Shown piece after piece: positions 1-9,500 of a DNA stretch of 64,000 nucleotides (position 1 is its first letter; each line of letters opens with the position of its first letter). The DNA comes from Litoditis marina (taxonomy: Eukaryota; Nematoda; Chromadorea; Rhabditida; Rhabditidae), in the NCBI GenBank assembly GCA_964036275.1, contig CAXIWQ010000151.1:1-64000 (forward strand), given 5' to 3'. Both the position numbers and the translations under genes were made by a program. The notes under the pieces are model-generated. The model was not told where the DNA came from, searched no databases, and was given only the letters and a program-made list of their open reading frames with translations.

Positions 1-21
1 ATAGCCGTATGAACTGTTCTC

Positions 22-66
22 TGTAGCTGCAAGGCAAAGAGTCGATAACCGCGTCAATTCGTATTT
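22..66 (+). repeat. Subrepeat S1 (45 bp) of the reference monomer
   Basis: S1 opens with TGTAGCTG and ends in a short T-tract just before the next TGTGGCTG. Ungapped hand alignment of its first 36 positions matches S3 at 25/36 and S2 at 22/36. It carries most of the CpG sites (GTCGAT, ACCGCG, ATTCGT). It also carries many of the class-defining variants: CAAGGC, CACGGC, CAAGCC, CAAGTC or CAAAGC after TGTAGCTG, and GTCGATAACC, GTCAATAACC or GGTAATAACC in the middle. Confidence 0.85.
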
Positions 67-83
67 TGTGGCTGTGGGCCACA
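67..83. other. Inverted-repeat dyad TGTGGC-N5-GCCACA in S2 (one per monomer)
   Basis: Arms TGTGGC at 67-72 and GCCACA at 78-83 are perfect reverse complements separated by 5 bases. The same dyad recurs in nearly every monomer of the array. The spacer varies (TGTGC in most monomers, TGTGT in the V class, TGTGG here) while the arms are usually intact. Arm-breaking variants do occur: GTGGGTG in the 23-32 kb HOR, GTGGTTG and GTGGATG around 38-42 kb, and GTGTCTG at 35.5 and 36.6 kb. It could be a dimeric protein-binding site, a cruciform or RNA hairpin, or simply an inherited sequence accident. Confidence 0.8.
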
Positions 84-107
84 GAATAGATAGTCGTATC
101 AGGTTTT
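67..107 (+). repeat. Subrepeat S2 (41 bp) of the reference monomer
   Basis: S2 opens with TGTGGCTG, the counterpart of TGTAGCTG, and ends in AGG followed by a T-tract. Its first 36 positions match S3 at 26/36. It has diverged into a perfect 6-bp dyad that S1 and S3 lack. The TATTAGG / TATCAGG / TATTGGG / TATTATG alternatives at its end are among the most useful class markers in the array. Confidence 0.85.
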
Positions 108-151
108 TGTAGCTGGGAGCAACATACTTGGTAGCCGTATAACCTTTTTCC
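108..151 (+). repeat. Subrepeat S3 (44 bp) of the reference monomer
   Basis: S3 opens with TGTAGCTG, continues GGAGCAACA and ACTTGATAGCCGTAT, and ends with the longest T-tract of the monomer, usually 5-7 T but up to about 10. The tract is interrupted in some classes, for example GAACTGTTCTCTG and GAAATGTTCTCTG. Length differences between otherwise identical HOR copies mostly fall in this tract. S3 resembles both other subrepeats (25/36 to S1, 26/36 to S2). Confidence 0.85.
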
Positions 152-434
152 TGTAGCTGCACGGCAAAGAGTCAACAACCGCGTTAATTTGTCTTTTGTG
201 GCTGTGCGCCACAGAATATAAAGTAGTATTAGGTTTTTGTAGCTGGGAGCAACAGACTTGATGGCCGTATGAACTTTTTTCTGTAGCTGCAAGGCAAAGA
301 AGTAATAACCGCGTTAATTTGTCTTTTGTGGCTGTGCGCCACAGAATAGATTGTCGTATCAGGTTTTTGTAGCTGGGAGCAACAGACTTGATAGCCGTAT
401 GAACTTTTCTCTGTAGCTGCAAGCCAACAAGTCG

Positions 435-1644
435 ATAACCGCGTTAATTCGTCTTTTGTGGCTGTGCGCCACAGAATATATAGTCGTATTAGGTTTTTGT
501 AGCTGGGAGCAACAGACTTGATAGCCGTATGAACTTTTCTCGGTAGCTGCAAGCCAACAAGTCGATAACCGCGATAATTTGTATTTTGTGGCTGTGCGCC
601 ACAGAATAGATGGTCGTATTAGGTTTTTGTAGCTGGGAGCAACAGATTTGATAGCCGTATGAACTTTTTTCTGTAGCTGCAAGGCAAAGAGGTAATAACC
701 GCGTTAATTTGTCTTTTGTGGCTGTGCGCCACAGAATAGATTGTCGTATCAGGTTTTTGTAGCTGGGAGCAACAGACTTGATAGCCGTATAAACTTTTCT
801 CTGTAGCTGCAAGCCAACAAGTCGATAACCGCGATATTTCGTGTTTTGTGGCTGTGCGCCACAGAATAGATTGTCGTATTATGTTTCTGTAGTTGGAAGC
901 AACAGACTTGATAGCCGTATGATTTTTTTTGTAGCTGCAAGTCAAAATGTCAATAACCGCGTTAATTCGTCTTTGTGGCTGTGCGCCACAGAATAGATTG
1001 TCGTATCAGGTTTTTGTAGCTGGGAGCAACAGACTTGATAGCCGTATGAACTTTTCTCTGTAGCTGCAAGCCAACAAGTCGATAACCGCGATAATTTGTA
1101 TTTTGTGGCTGTGCGCCACAGAATAGATTGTCGTATTAGGTTTTTCTAGCTGGGAGCAACATACTTGATAGCCATATAAACTTTTTTCTGTAGCTGCACG
1201 GCAAAGAGTCAATAACCGCGTTAATTTGTCTTTTGTGGCTGTGCGCCACAGAATATAAAGTCGTATTAGGTTTTTGTAGCTGGGAGCAACAGACTTGATA
1301 GCCGTATAAACTTTTTTTCTGTAGCTGCAAGGCAAAGAGGTAATAACCGCGTTAATTTGTCTTTTGTGGCTGTGCGCCACAGAATATAAAGTCGTATTAG
1401 GTTTTTGTAGCTGGGAGCAACAGATTTGATAGCCGTATGAAATGTTCTCTGTAACTGCAAGGCAAAGAGTCAATAACCGCGTTCATTTGTGTTTTGTGGC
1501 TGTGCGCCACAGAATATAAAGTCGTATTATGTTTTTGTAGTTGGAAGCAACAGACTTGATAGCCGTATGATTTTTTTTTTGTAGCTGCAAGTCAAAATGT
1601 CAATAACCGCGTTAATTCGTCTTTGTGGCTGTGCGCCACAGAAT
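435..1644 (+). repeat. Duplicated block of about 1.2 kb (partner about 7,581-8,789)
   Basis: About 1.2 kb is repeated at an offset of 7,146 (55 monomers less four bases). Shared private features include CTCGGTAGCTGC near 540 and 7,686, GAATAGATGGTCG near 605 and 7,751, and GCGTTCATTT near 1,480 and 8,626. I see one base change (GTGTTTTG versus GTATTTTG near 1,490) and a one-T difference in a T-tract. The block spans several monomer classes, so it reflects a segmental copy event and not independent homogenisation. Confidence 0.85.
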
Positions 1645-1947
1645 ATATTGTCGTATTAGGTTTTTGTAGCTGGGAGCAACAGATTTGATAGCCGTATGAA
1701 ATGTTCTCTGTAACTGCGAGGCAAAGAGTCAATAACCGCGTTAATTCGTCTTTTGTGGCTGTGCGCCACAGAATATATAGTCGTATTAGGTTTTTGTAGC
1801 TGGGAGCAACAGAATTGATAGCCGTATGAACTTTTCTCTGTAGCTGCAAGCCAACAAGTCGATAACCGCGATAATTTGTATTTTGTGGCTGTGCGCCACA
1901 GAATAGATTGTCGTATTAGGTTTTTGTAGCTGGGAGCAACAGATTTG

Positions 1948-2390
1948 ATAGCCGTATGAACTGTTCTCTGTAGCTGCAAGGCAAAGAGTCGATAACCGCG
2001 TCAATTCGTATTTTGTGGCTGTGGGCCACAGAATAGATAGTCGTATCAGGTTTTTGTAGCTGGGAGCAACATACTTGGTAGCCGTATAACCTTTTTCCTG
2101 TAGCTGCACGGCAAAGAGTCAACAACCGCGTTAATTTGTCTTTTGTGGCTGTGCGCCACAGAATATAAAGTCGTATTAGGTTTTTGTAGCTGGGAGCAAC
2201 AGACTTGATGGCCGTATGAACTTTTTTCTGTAGCTGCAAGGCAAAGAAGTAATAACCGCGTTAATTTGTCTTTTGTGGCTGTGCGCCACAGAATAGATTG
2301 TCGTATCAGGTTTTTGTAGCTGGGAGCAACAGACTTGATAGCCGTATGAACTTTTCTCTGTAGCTGCAAGCCAACAAGTCGATAACCGCG
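1948..2390 (+). repeat. Duplicated block, copy B (partner 1-443)
   Basis: This is the second copy of the block at the left window edge, with one visible mismatch (2,172). It is flanked on both sides by different monomer classes from those beside copy A. That fits a copied patch inserted by unequal exchange or conversion rather than a simple adjacent duplication. Confidence 0.9.
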
Positions 2391-2819
2391 ATATTTCGTG
2401 TTTTGTGGCTGTGCGCCACAGAATAGATTGTCGTATTAGGTTTTTGTAGCTGGGAGCAACAGATTTGATAGCCGTATGAACTGTTCTCTGTAGCTGCAAG
2501 GCAAAGAGTCGATAACCGCGTTAATTCGTATTTTGTGGCTGTGCGCCACAGAATAGATAGTCGTATCAGGTTTTTGTAGCTGGGAGCAACATACTTGATA
2601 GCCGTATAACCTTTTTCCTGTAGCTGCACGGCAAAGAGTCAATAACCGCGTTAATGTGTCTTTTGTGGCTGTGCGCCACAGAATATAAAGTCGTATTAGG
2701 TTTTTGTAGCTGGGAGCAACAGACTTGATAGCCGTATGAACTTTTTTCTGTAGCTGCAAGGCAAAGAGGTAATAACCGCGTTAATTTCTCTTTTGTGGCT
2801 GTGCGCCACAGAATAGATT

Positions 2820-4814
2820 GTCGTATCAGGTTTTTGTAGCTGGGAGCAACAGACTTGATAGCCGTATGAACTTTTTTCTGTAGCTGCAAGGCAAAGAGGT
2901 AATAACCGCGTTAATTTGTCTTTTGTGGCTGTGCGCCACAGGATATAAAGTCGTATTAGGTTTTTGTAGCCATGAGCAACAGACTTGATAGCCGTATAAA
3001 CTTTTTTCTGTAGCTGCAAGGCAAAGAGTCGATAACCGCGTTATATCGTATTTTGTGGCTGTGTGCCACAGAATAGATAGTTGTATTGGGTTTTTCTAGC
3101 TGGGAGCAACATACTTGATAGCCATATAAACTTTTTTCTGTAGCTGCACGGCAAAGAGTCAATAACCGCGTTTATTTGTCTTTTGTGGCTGTGCGCCACA
3201 GAATATAAAGTCGTATTAGGTTTTTGTAGCTGGGAGCAACAGACTTGATAGCCGTATAAACTTTTTTCTGTAGCTGCAAGGCAAAGAGGTAATAACCGCG
3301 TTAATTTGTCTTTTGTGGCTGTGCGCCACAGAATATAAAGTCGTATTAGGTTTTTGTAGCTGGGAGCAACAGATTTGATAGCCGTATGAAATGTTCTCTG
3401 TAACTGCAAGGCAAAGAGTCAATAACCGCGTTAATTTGTATTTTGTGGCTGTGCGCCACAGAATATAAAGTCGTATTATGTTTTTGTAGTTGGAAGCAAC
3501 AGACTTGATAGCCGTATGATTTTTTTTCTGTAGCTGCAAGTCAAAATGTCAATAACCGCGTTAATTCGTCTTTGTGGCTGTGCGCCACAGAATAGATTGT
3601 CGTATCAGGTTTTTGTAGCTGGGAGCAACAGACTTGATAGCCGTATGAACTTTTTTCTGTAGCTGCAAGGCAAAGAGGTAATAACCGCGTTAATTTGTCT
3701 TTTGTGGCTGTGCGCCACAGGATATAAAGTCGTATTAGGTTTTTGTAGCCATGAGCAACAGACTTGATAGCCGTATAAACTTTTTTCTGTAGCTGCAAGG
3801 CAAAGAGTCGATAACCGCGTTATATCGTATTTTGTGGCTGTGTGCCACAGAATAGATAGTTGTATTGGGTTTTTCTAGCTGGGAACAACATACTTGATAG
3901 CCATATAAACTTTTTTCTGTAGCTGCACGGCAAAGAGTCAATAACCGCGTTAATTTGTCTTTTGGGGCTGTGCGCCACAGAATATAAAGTCGTATTAGGT
4001 TTTTGTAGCTGGGAGCAACAGACTTGATAGCCGTATAAACTTTTTTTTCTGTAGCTGCAAGGCAAAGAGGTAATAACCGCGTTAATTTGTCTTTTGTGGC
4101 TGTGCGCCACAGAATATAAAGTCGTATTAGGTTTTTGTAGCTGGGAGCAACAAATTTGATAGCCGTATGAAATGTTCTCTGTAACTGCAAGGCAAAGAGT
4201 CAATAACCGCGTTAATTTGTATTTTGTGGCTGTGCGCCACAGAATATAAAGTCGTATTATGTTTTTGTAGTTGGAAGCAACAGACTTGATAGCCGTATGA
4301 TTTTTTTTCTGTAGCTGCAAGTCAAAATGTCAATAACCGCGTTAATTCGTCTTTGTGGCTGTGCGCCACAGAATAGATTGTCGTATCAGGTTTTTGTAGC
4401 TGGGAGCAACAGACTTGATAGCCGTATGAACTTTTTTCTGTAGCTGCAAGGCAAAGAGGTAATAACCGCGTTAATTTGTCTTTTGTGGCTGTGCGCCACA
4501 GGATATAAAGTCGTATTAGGTTTTTGTAGCCATGAGCAACAGACTTGATAGCCGTATAAACTTTTTTCTGTAGCTGCAAGGCAAAGAGTCGATAACTGCG
4601 TTATATCGTATTTTGTGGCTGTGTGCCACAGAATAGATAGTTGTATTGGGTTTTTCTAGCTGGGAACAACATACTTGATAGCCATATAAACTTTTTTCTG
4701 TAGCTGCACGGCAAAGAGTCAATAACCGCGTTAATTTGTCGTTTGTGGCTGTGCGCCACAGAATATAAAGTCGTATTAGGTTTTTGTAGCTGGGAGCAAC
4801 AGACTTGATAGCCG
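2820..4814 (+). repeat. 6-monomer higher-order repeat, period about 781 bp
   Basis: Sequence from about 2,820 repeats at an offset of 781 up to about 4,814. One unit, in order, is: a Z monomer (AAGTCAAAATGTC), a TATCAGG monomer, a monomer with AGCCATGAGC, a V monomer (GCGTTATATCG plus TGTGCCAC plus TATTGGG), a CACGGC monomer and a GGTAATAACC monomer leading to GAAATGTTCTCTGTAACTGC. The two Z anchors are at 3,541 and 4,322. The same six-step order reappears between Z anchors at 6,662 and 7,441, 8,737 and 9,515, 11,075 and 11,853, and 14,704 and 15,483, each about 778-779 bp. Small differences between copies include ACTGCG near 4,596 and TTTGGGGCTG near 3,963. Confidence 0.85.
3529..3657 (+). 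repeat. Z-class monomer (129 bp), HOR anchor variant
   Basis: This monomer follows a S3 of the form GTTGGAAGCAACAG and GTATGATTTTTTTT. It carries AAGTCAAAATGTC in S1 and CGTCTTTGTGG, which is one T shorter than usual and makes it 129 bp. I located 38 such monomers by the first base of TCAAAATGTC (or its variant at 9,515): 942, 1592, 3541, 4322, 6662, 7441, 8088, 8737, 9515, 11075, 11853, 12499, 13146, 14704, 15483, 16130, 16830, 17737, 18437, 19216, 20123, 20823, 21470, 22641, 23939, 25367, 28095, 29524, 33159, 33676, 34064, 37050, 45660, 55122, 56933, 58354, 61056 and 62470. They make a convenient frame for the HORs. Confidence 0.85.
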
Positions 4815-5557
4815 TATGAACTTTTTTCTGTAGCTGCAAGGCAAAGAGTCGATAACCGCGTTATATCGTATTTTGTGGCTGTGTGCCACAGAATAGATAG
4901 TTGTATTGGGTTTTTCTAGCTGGGAGCAACATACTTGATAGCCATATAAACTTTTTTCTGTAGCTGCACGGCAAAGAGTCAATAACCGCGTTAATTTGTC
5001 TTCTGTGGCTATGCGCCACAGAATAGATTGTCGTATCAGGTTTTTGTAGCTGGGAGCAACAGACTTGATAGCCGTATGAACTTTTTTCTGTAGCTGCAAG
5101 GCAAAGAGGTAATAACCGCGTTAATTTGTCTTTTGTGGCTGTGCGCCACAGGATATAAAGTCGTATTAGGTTTGTGTAGCCATGAGCAACAGACTTGATA
5201 GCCGTATAAACTTTTTTCTGTAGCTGCAAGGCAAAGAGTCGATAACCGCGTTATATCGTATTTTGTGGCTGTGTGCCACAGAATAGATACTTGTATTGGG
5301 TTTTTCTAGCTGGGAGCAACATACTTGATAGCCATATAAACTTTTTTCTGTAGCTGCACGGCAAAGAGTCAATAACCGCGTTAATTTGTCTTTTGTGGCT
5401 GTGCGCCACAGAATATAAAGTCGTATTAGGTTTTTGTAGCTGGGAGCAACAGACTTGATAGCCGTATAAACTTTTTTTCTGTAGCTGCAAGGCAAAGAGG
5501 TAATAACCGCGTTAATTTGTCTTTTGTGGCTGTGCGCCACAGAATATAAAGTCGTAT
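4745..5557 (+). repeat. Block of about 810 bp, copy A (offset 1,042)
   Basis: This block recurs at 5,787-6,598. Three private changes prove common descent: TTCTGTGGCTATGCGCC near 5,001 and 6,043, GGTTTGTGTAGCC near 5,171 and 6,213, and GATACTTGTATTGGG near 5,287 and 6,329. At the right end the copies part where one reads TATCAGG and the other TATTAGGTTTTTGTAGTTGG. One T-tract differs by a single T. Confidence 0.9.
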
Positions 5558-5786
5558 CAGGTTTTTGTAGCTGGGAGCAACATACTTGATAGCCGTATAA
5601 CCTTTTTCCTGTAGCTGCAAGGCAAAGAGGTAATAACCGCGTTAATTTGTCTTTTGTGGCTGTGCGCCACAGAATATAAAGTCGTATTAGGTTTTTGTAG
5701 CTGGGAGCAACAGACTTGATAGCCGTATAAACTTTTTTTCTGTAGCTGCAAGGCAAAGAGGTAATAACCGCGTTAATTTGTCTTTT

Positions 5787-6598
5787 GTGGCTGTGCGCCA
5801 CAGAATATAAAGTCGTATTAGGTTTTTGTAGCTGGGAGCAACAGACTTGATAGCCGTATGAACTTTTTTCTGTAGCTGCAAGGCAAAGAGTCGATAACCG
5901 CGTTATATCGTATTTTGTGGCTGTGTGCCACAGAATAGATAGTTGTATTGGGTTTTTCTAGCTGGGAGCAACATACTTGATAGCCATATAAACTTTTTTC
6001 TGTAGCTGCACGGCAAAGAGTCAATAACCGCGTTAATTTGTCTTCTGTGGCTATGCGCCACAGAATAGATTGTCGTATCAGGTTTTTGTAGCTGGGAGCA
6101 ACAGACTTGATAGCCGTATGAACTTTTTTCTGTAGCTGCAAGGCAAAGAGGTAATAACCGCGTTAATTTGTCTTTTGTGGCTGTGCGCCACAGGATATAA
6201 AGTCGTATTAGGTTTGTGTAGCCATGAGCAACAGACTTGATAGCCGTATAAACTTTTTTCTGTAGCTGCAAGGCAAAGAGTCGATAACCGCGTTATATCG
6301 TATTTTGTGGCTGTGTGCCACAGAATAGATACTTGTATTGGGTTTTTCTAGCTGGGAGCAACATACTTGATAGCCATATAAACTTTTTTCTGTAGCTGCA
6401 CGGCAAAGAGTCAATAACCGCGTTAATTTGTCTTTTGTGGCTGTGCGCCACAGAATATAAAGTCGTATTAGGTTTTTGTAGCTGGGAGCAACAGACTTGA
6501 TAGCCGTATAAACTTTTTTCTGTAGCTGCAAGGCAAAGAGGTAATAACCGCGTTAATTTGTCTTTTGTGGCTGTGCGCCACAGAATATAAAGTCGTAT
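5787..6598 (+). repeat. Block of about 810 bp, copy B (offset 1,042)
   Basis: This is the second copy of the 4,745-5,557 block, eight monomers plus two bases downstream. About 230 bp of GGTAATAACC-class monomers separate the two copies. It carries the same three private variants as copy A. Its right flank joins a Z-anchored unit at 6,662. Confidence 0.9.
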
Positions 6599-9500
6599 TA
6601 GGTTTTTGTAGTTGGAAGCAACAGACTTGATAGCCGTATGATTTTTTTTTGTAGCTGCAAGTCAAAATGTCAATAACCGCGTTAATTCGTCTTTGCGGCT
6701 GTGCGCCACAGAATAGATTGTCGTATCAGGTTTTTGTAGCTGGGAGCAACAGACTTGATAGCCGTATGAACTTTTTTCTGTAGCTGCAAGGCAAAGAGGT
6801 AATAACCGCGTTAATTTGTCTTTTGTGGCTGTGCGCCACAGGATATAAAGTCGTATTAGGTTTTTGTAGCCATGAGCAACAGACTTGATAGCCGTATAAA
6901 CTTTTTTCTGTAGCTGCAAGGCAAAGAGTCGATAACCGCGTTATATCGTATTTTGTGGCTGTGTGCCACAGAATAGATAGTTGTATTGGGTTTTTCTAGC
7001 TGGGAACAACATACTTGATAGCCATATAAACTTTTTTCTGTAGCTGCACAGCAAAGAGTCAATAACCGCGTTAATTTGTCTTTTGTGGCTGTGCGCCACA
7101 GAATATAAAGTCGTATTAGGTTTTTGTAGCTGGGAGCAACAGACTTGATAGCCGTATAAACTTTTTTCTGTAGCTGCAAGGCAAAGAGGTAATAACCGCG
7201 TTAATTTGTATTTTGTGGCTGTGCGCCACAGAATATAAAGTCGTATTAGGTTTTTGTAGCTGGGAGCAACAGATTTGATAGCCGTATGAAATGTTCTCTG
7301 TAACTGCAAGGCAAAGAGTCAATAACCGCGTTAATTTGTATTTTGTGGCTGTGCGCCACAGAATATAAAGTCGTATTATGTTTTTGTAGTTGGAAGCAAC
7401 AGACTTGATAGCCGTATGATTTTTTTTTTGTAGCTGCAAGTCAAAATGTCAATAACCGCGTTAATTCGTCTTTGTGGCTGTGCGCCACAGAATAGATTGT
7501 CGTATTAGGTTTTTGTAGCTGGGAGCAACAGATTTGATAGCCGTATGAAATGTTCTCTGTAACTGCGAGGCAAAGAGTCAATAACCGCGTTAATTCGTCT
7601 TTTGTGGCTGTGCGCCACAGAATATATAGTCGTATTAGGTTTTTGTAGCTGGGAGCAACAGACTTGATAGCCGTATGAACTTTTCTCGGTAGCTGCAAGC
7701 CAACAAGTCGATAACCGCGATAATTTGTATTTTGTGGCTGTGCGCCACAGAATAGATGGTCGTATTAGGTTTTTGTAGCTGGGAGCAACAGATTTGATAG
7801 CCGTATGAACTTTTTTCTGTAGCTGCAAGGCAAAGAGGTAATAACCGCGTTAATTTGTCTTTTGTGGCTGTGCGCCACAGAATAGATTGTCGTATCAGGT
7901 TTTTGTAGCTGGGAGCAACAGACTTGATAGCCGTATAAACTTTTCTCTGTAGCTGCAAGCCAACAAGTCGATAACCGCGATATTTCGTGTTTTGTGGCTG
8001 TGCGCCACAGAATAGATTGTCGTATTATGTTTCTGTAGTTGGAAGCAACAGACTTGATAGCCGTATGATTTTTTTTGTAGCTGCAAGTCAAAATGTCAAT
8101 AACCGCGTTAATTCGTCTTTGTGGCTGTGCGCCACAGAATAGATTGTCGTATCAGGTTTTTGTAGCTGGGAGCAACAGACTTGATAGCCGTATGAACTTT
8201 TCTCTGTAGCTGCAAGCCAACAAGTCGATAACCGCGATAATTTGTATTTTGTGGCTGTGCGCCACAGAATAGATTGTCGTATTAGGTTTTTCTAGCTGGG
8301 AGCAACATACTTGATAGCCATATAAACTTTTTTCTGTAGCTGCACGGCAAAGAGTCAATAACCGCGTTAATTTGTCTTTTGTGGCTGTGCGCCACAGAAT
8401 ATAAAGTCGTATTAGGTTTTTGTAGCTGGGAGCAACAGACTTGATAGCCGTATAAACTTTTTTTCTGTAGCTGCAAGGCAAAGAGGTAATAACCGCGTTA
8501 ATTTGTCTTTTGTGGCTGTGCGCCACAGAATATAAAGTCGTATTAGGTTTTTGTAGCTGGGAGCAACAGATTTGATAGCCGTATGAAATGTTCTCTGTAA
8601 CTGCAAGGCAAAGAGTCAATAACCGCGTTCATTTGTATTTTGTGGCTGTGCGCCACAGAATATAAAGTCGTATTATGTTTTTGTAGTTGGAAGCAACAGA
8701 CTTGATAGCCGTATGATTTTTTTTTGTAGCTGCAAGTCAAAATGTCAATAACCGCGTTAATTCGTCTTTGTGGCTGTGCGCCACAGAATAGATTGTCGTA
8801 TCAGGTTTTTGTAGCTGGGAGCAACAGACTTGATAGCCGTATGAACTTTTTTCTGTAGCTGCAAGGCAAAGAGGTAATAACCGCGTTAATTTGTCTTTTG
8901 TGGCTGTGCGCCACAGGATATAAAGTCGTATTAGGTTTTTGTAGCCATGAGCAACAGACTTAATAGCCGTATAAACTTTTTTCTGTAGCTGCAAGGCAAA
9001 GAGTCGATAACCGCGTTATATAGTATTTTGTGGCTGTGTGCCACAGAATAGATAGTTGTATTGGGTTTTTCTAGCTGGGAACAACATACTTGATAGCCAT
9101 ATAAACTTTTTTCTGTAGCTGCACGGCAAAGAGTCAATAACCGCTTAATTTGTCTTTTGTGGCTGTGCGCCACAGAATATAAAGTCGTATTAGGTTTTTG
9201 TAGCTGGGAGCAACAGACTTGATAGCCGTATAAACTTTTTTTTCTGTAGCTGCAAGGCAAAGAGGTAATAACCGCGTTAATTTGTCTTTTGTGGCTGTGC
9301 GCCACAGAATATAAAGTCGTATTAGGTTTTTGTAGCTGGGAGCAACAGATTTGATAGCCGTATGAATGTTCTCTGTAACTGCAAGGCAAAGAGTCAATAA
9401 CCGCGTTAATTTGTATTTTGTGGCTGTGCGCCACAGAATATAAAGTCGTATTATGTTTTTGTAGTTGGAAGCAACAGACTTGATAGCCGTATGATTTTTT

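Larger units (their letters stand above)
22..151 (+). repeat. Reference 130-bp monomer (first complete S1-S2-S3 unit)
   Basis: This unit is given as a ruler for the array. Starting each monomer at the TGTAGCTG after the long T-tract gives three segments: S1 at 22-66, S2 at 67-107 and S3 at 108-151. The landmarks in order are TGTAGCTGCAAGGCAAAGAG, ATAACCGCGT, the GTGGC...GCCAC dyad, GTCGTAT, AGGTTTTTGTAGCTGGGAGC and AACA[G/T]ACTTGATAGCCGTAT, followed by a T-tract. This copy carries a few private changes: GCGTCAATT instead of GCGTTAATT, and GGGCC instead of GCGCC in the dyad. Both changes reappear in the duplicate copy starting at 1,948. The phase chosen is arbitrary, since a tandem array has no natural start. 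Confidence 0.95.
1..443 (+). repeat. Duplicated block, copy A (partner 1,948-2,390)
   Basis: Bases 1-443 match 1,948-2,390 at a constant offset of 1,947 (15 monomers). I found one mismatch by eye, at 225 versus 2,172. Private variants shared only by these two copies include GCGTCAATT, the GTGGGCCAC dyad, CTTGGTAGCC, GTCAACAACC and CTTGATGGCC. The window edge cuts copy A, so the duplication may extend to the left. After 443 the copies diverge into different monomer classes, marking a recombination or conversion breakpoint. Confidence 0.9.

Noticed and set aside
22..66. tRNA or SINE origin (B-box-like GAGTCGATAACC in S1)
   Set aside because: The spacing does not fit the GGTTCGANNCC consensus, no A box lies upstream at a usable distance, and no cloverleaf can be drawn.
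67..83. Rho-independent terminator (GC stem followed by T-rich sequence)
   Set aside because: The stem has only 6 bp and no T-run follows directly. The sequence after it is GAATAGAT, and the context is a eukaryotic-type satellite.
96..108. Telomere-like TTAGG in GTATTAGGTTTTT
   Set aside because: It occurs once per monomer, is not tandem, and is replaced by TATCAGG, TATTGGG or TATTATG in many monomers. It is a chance match.
22..151. CENP-B box (TTCG....A..CGGG type)
   Set aside because: ATTCGTATTTTGTGG shares only the TTCG start. The required A and CGGG are absent on this strand, and I found no match on the other.
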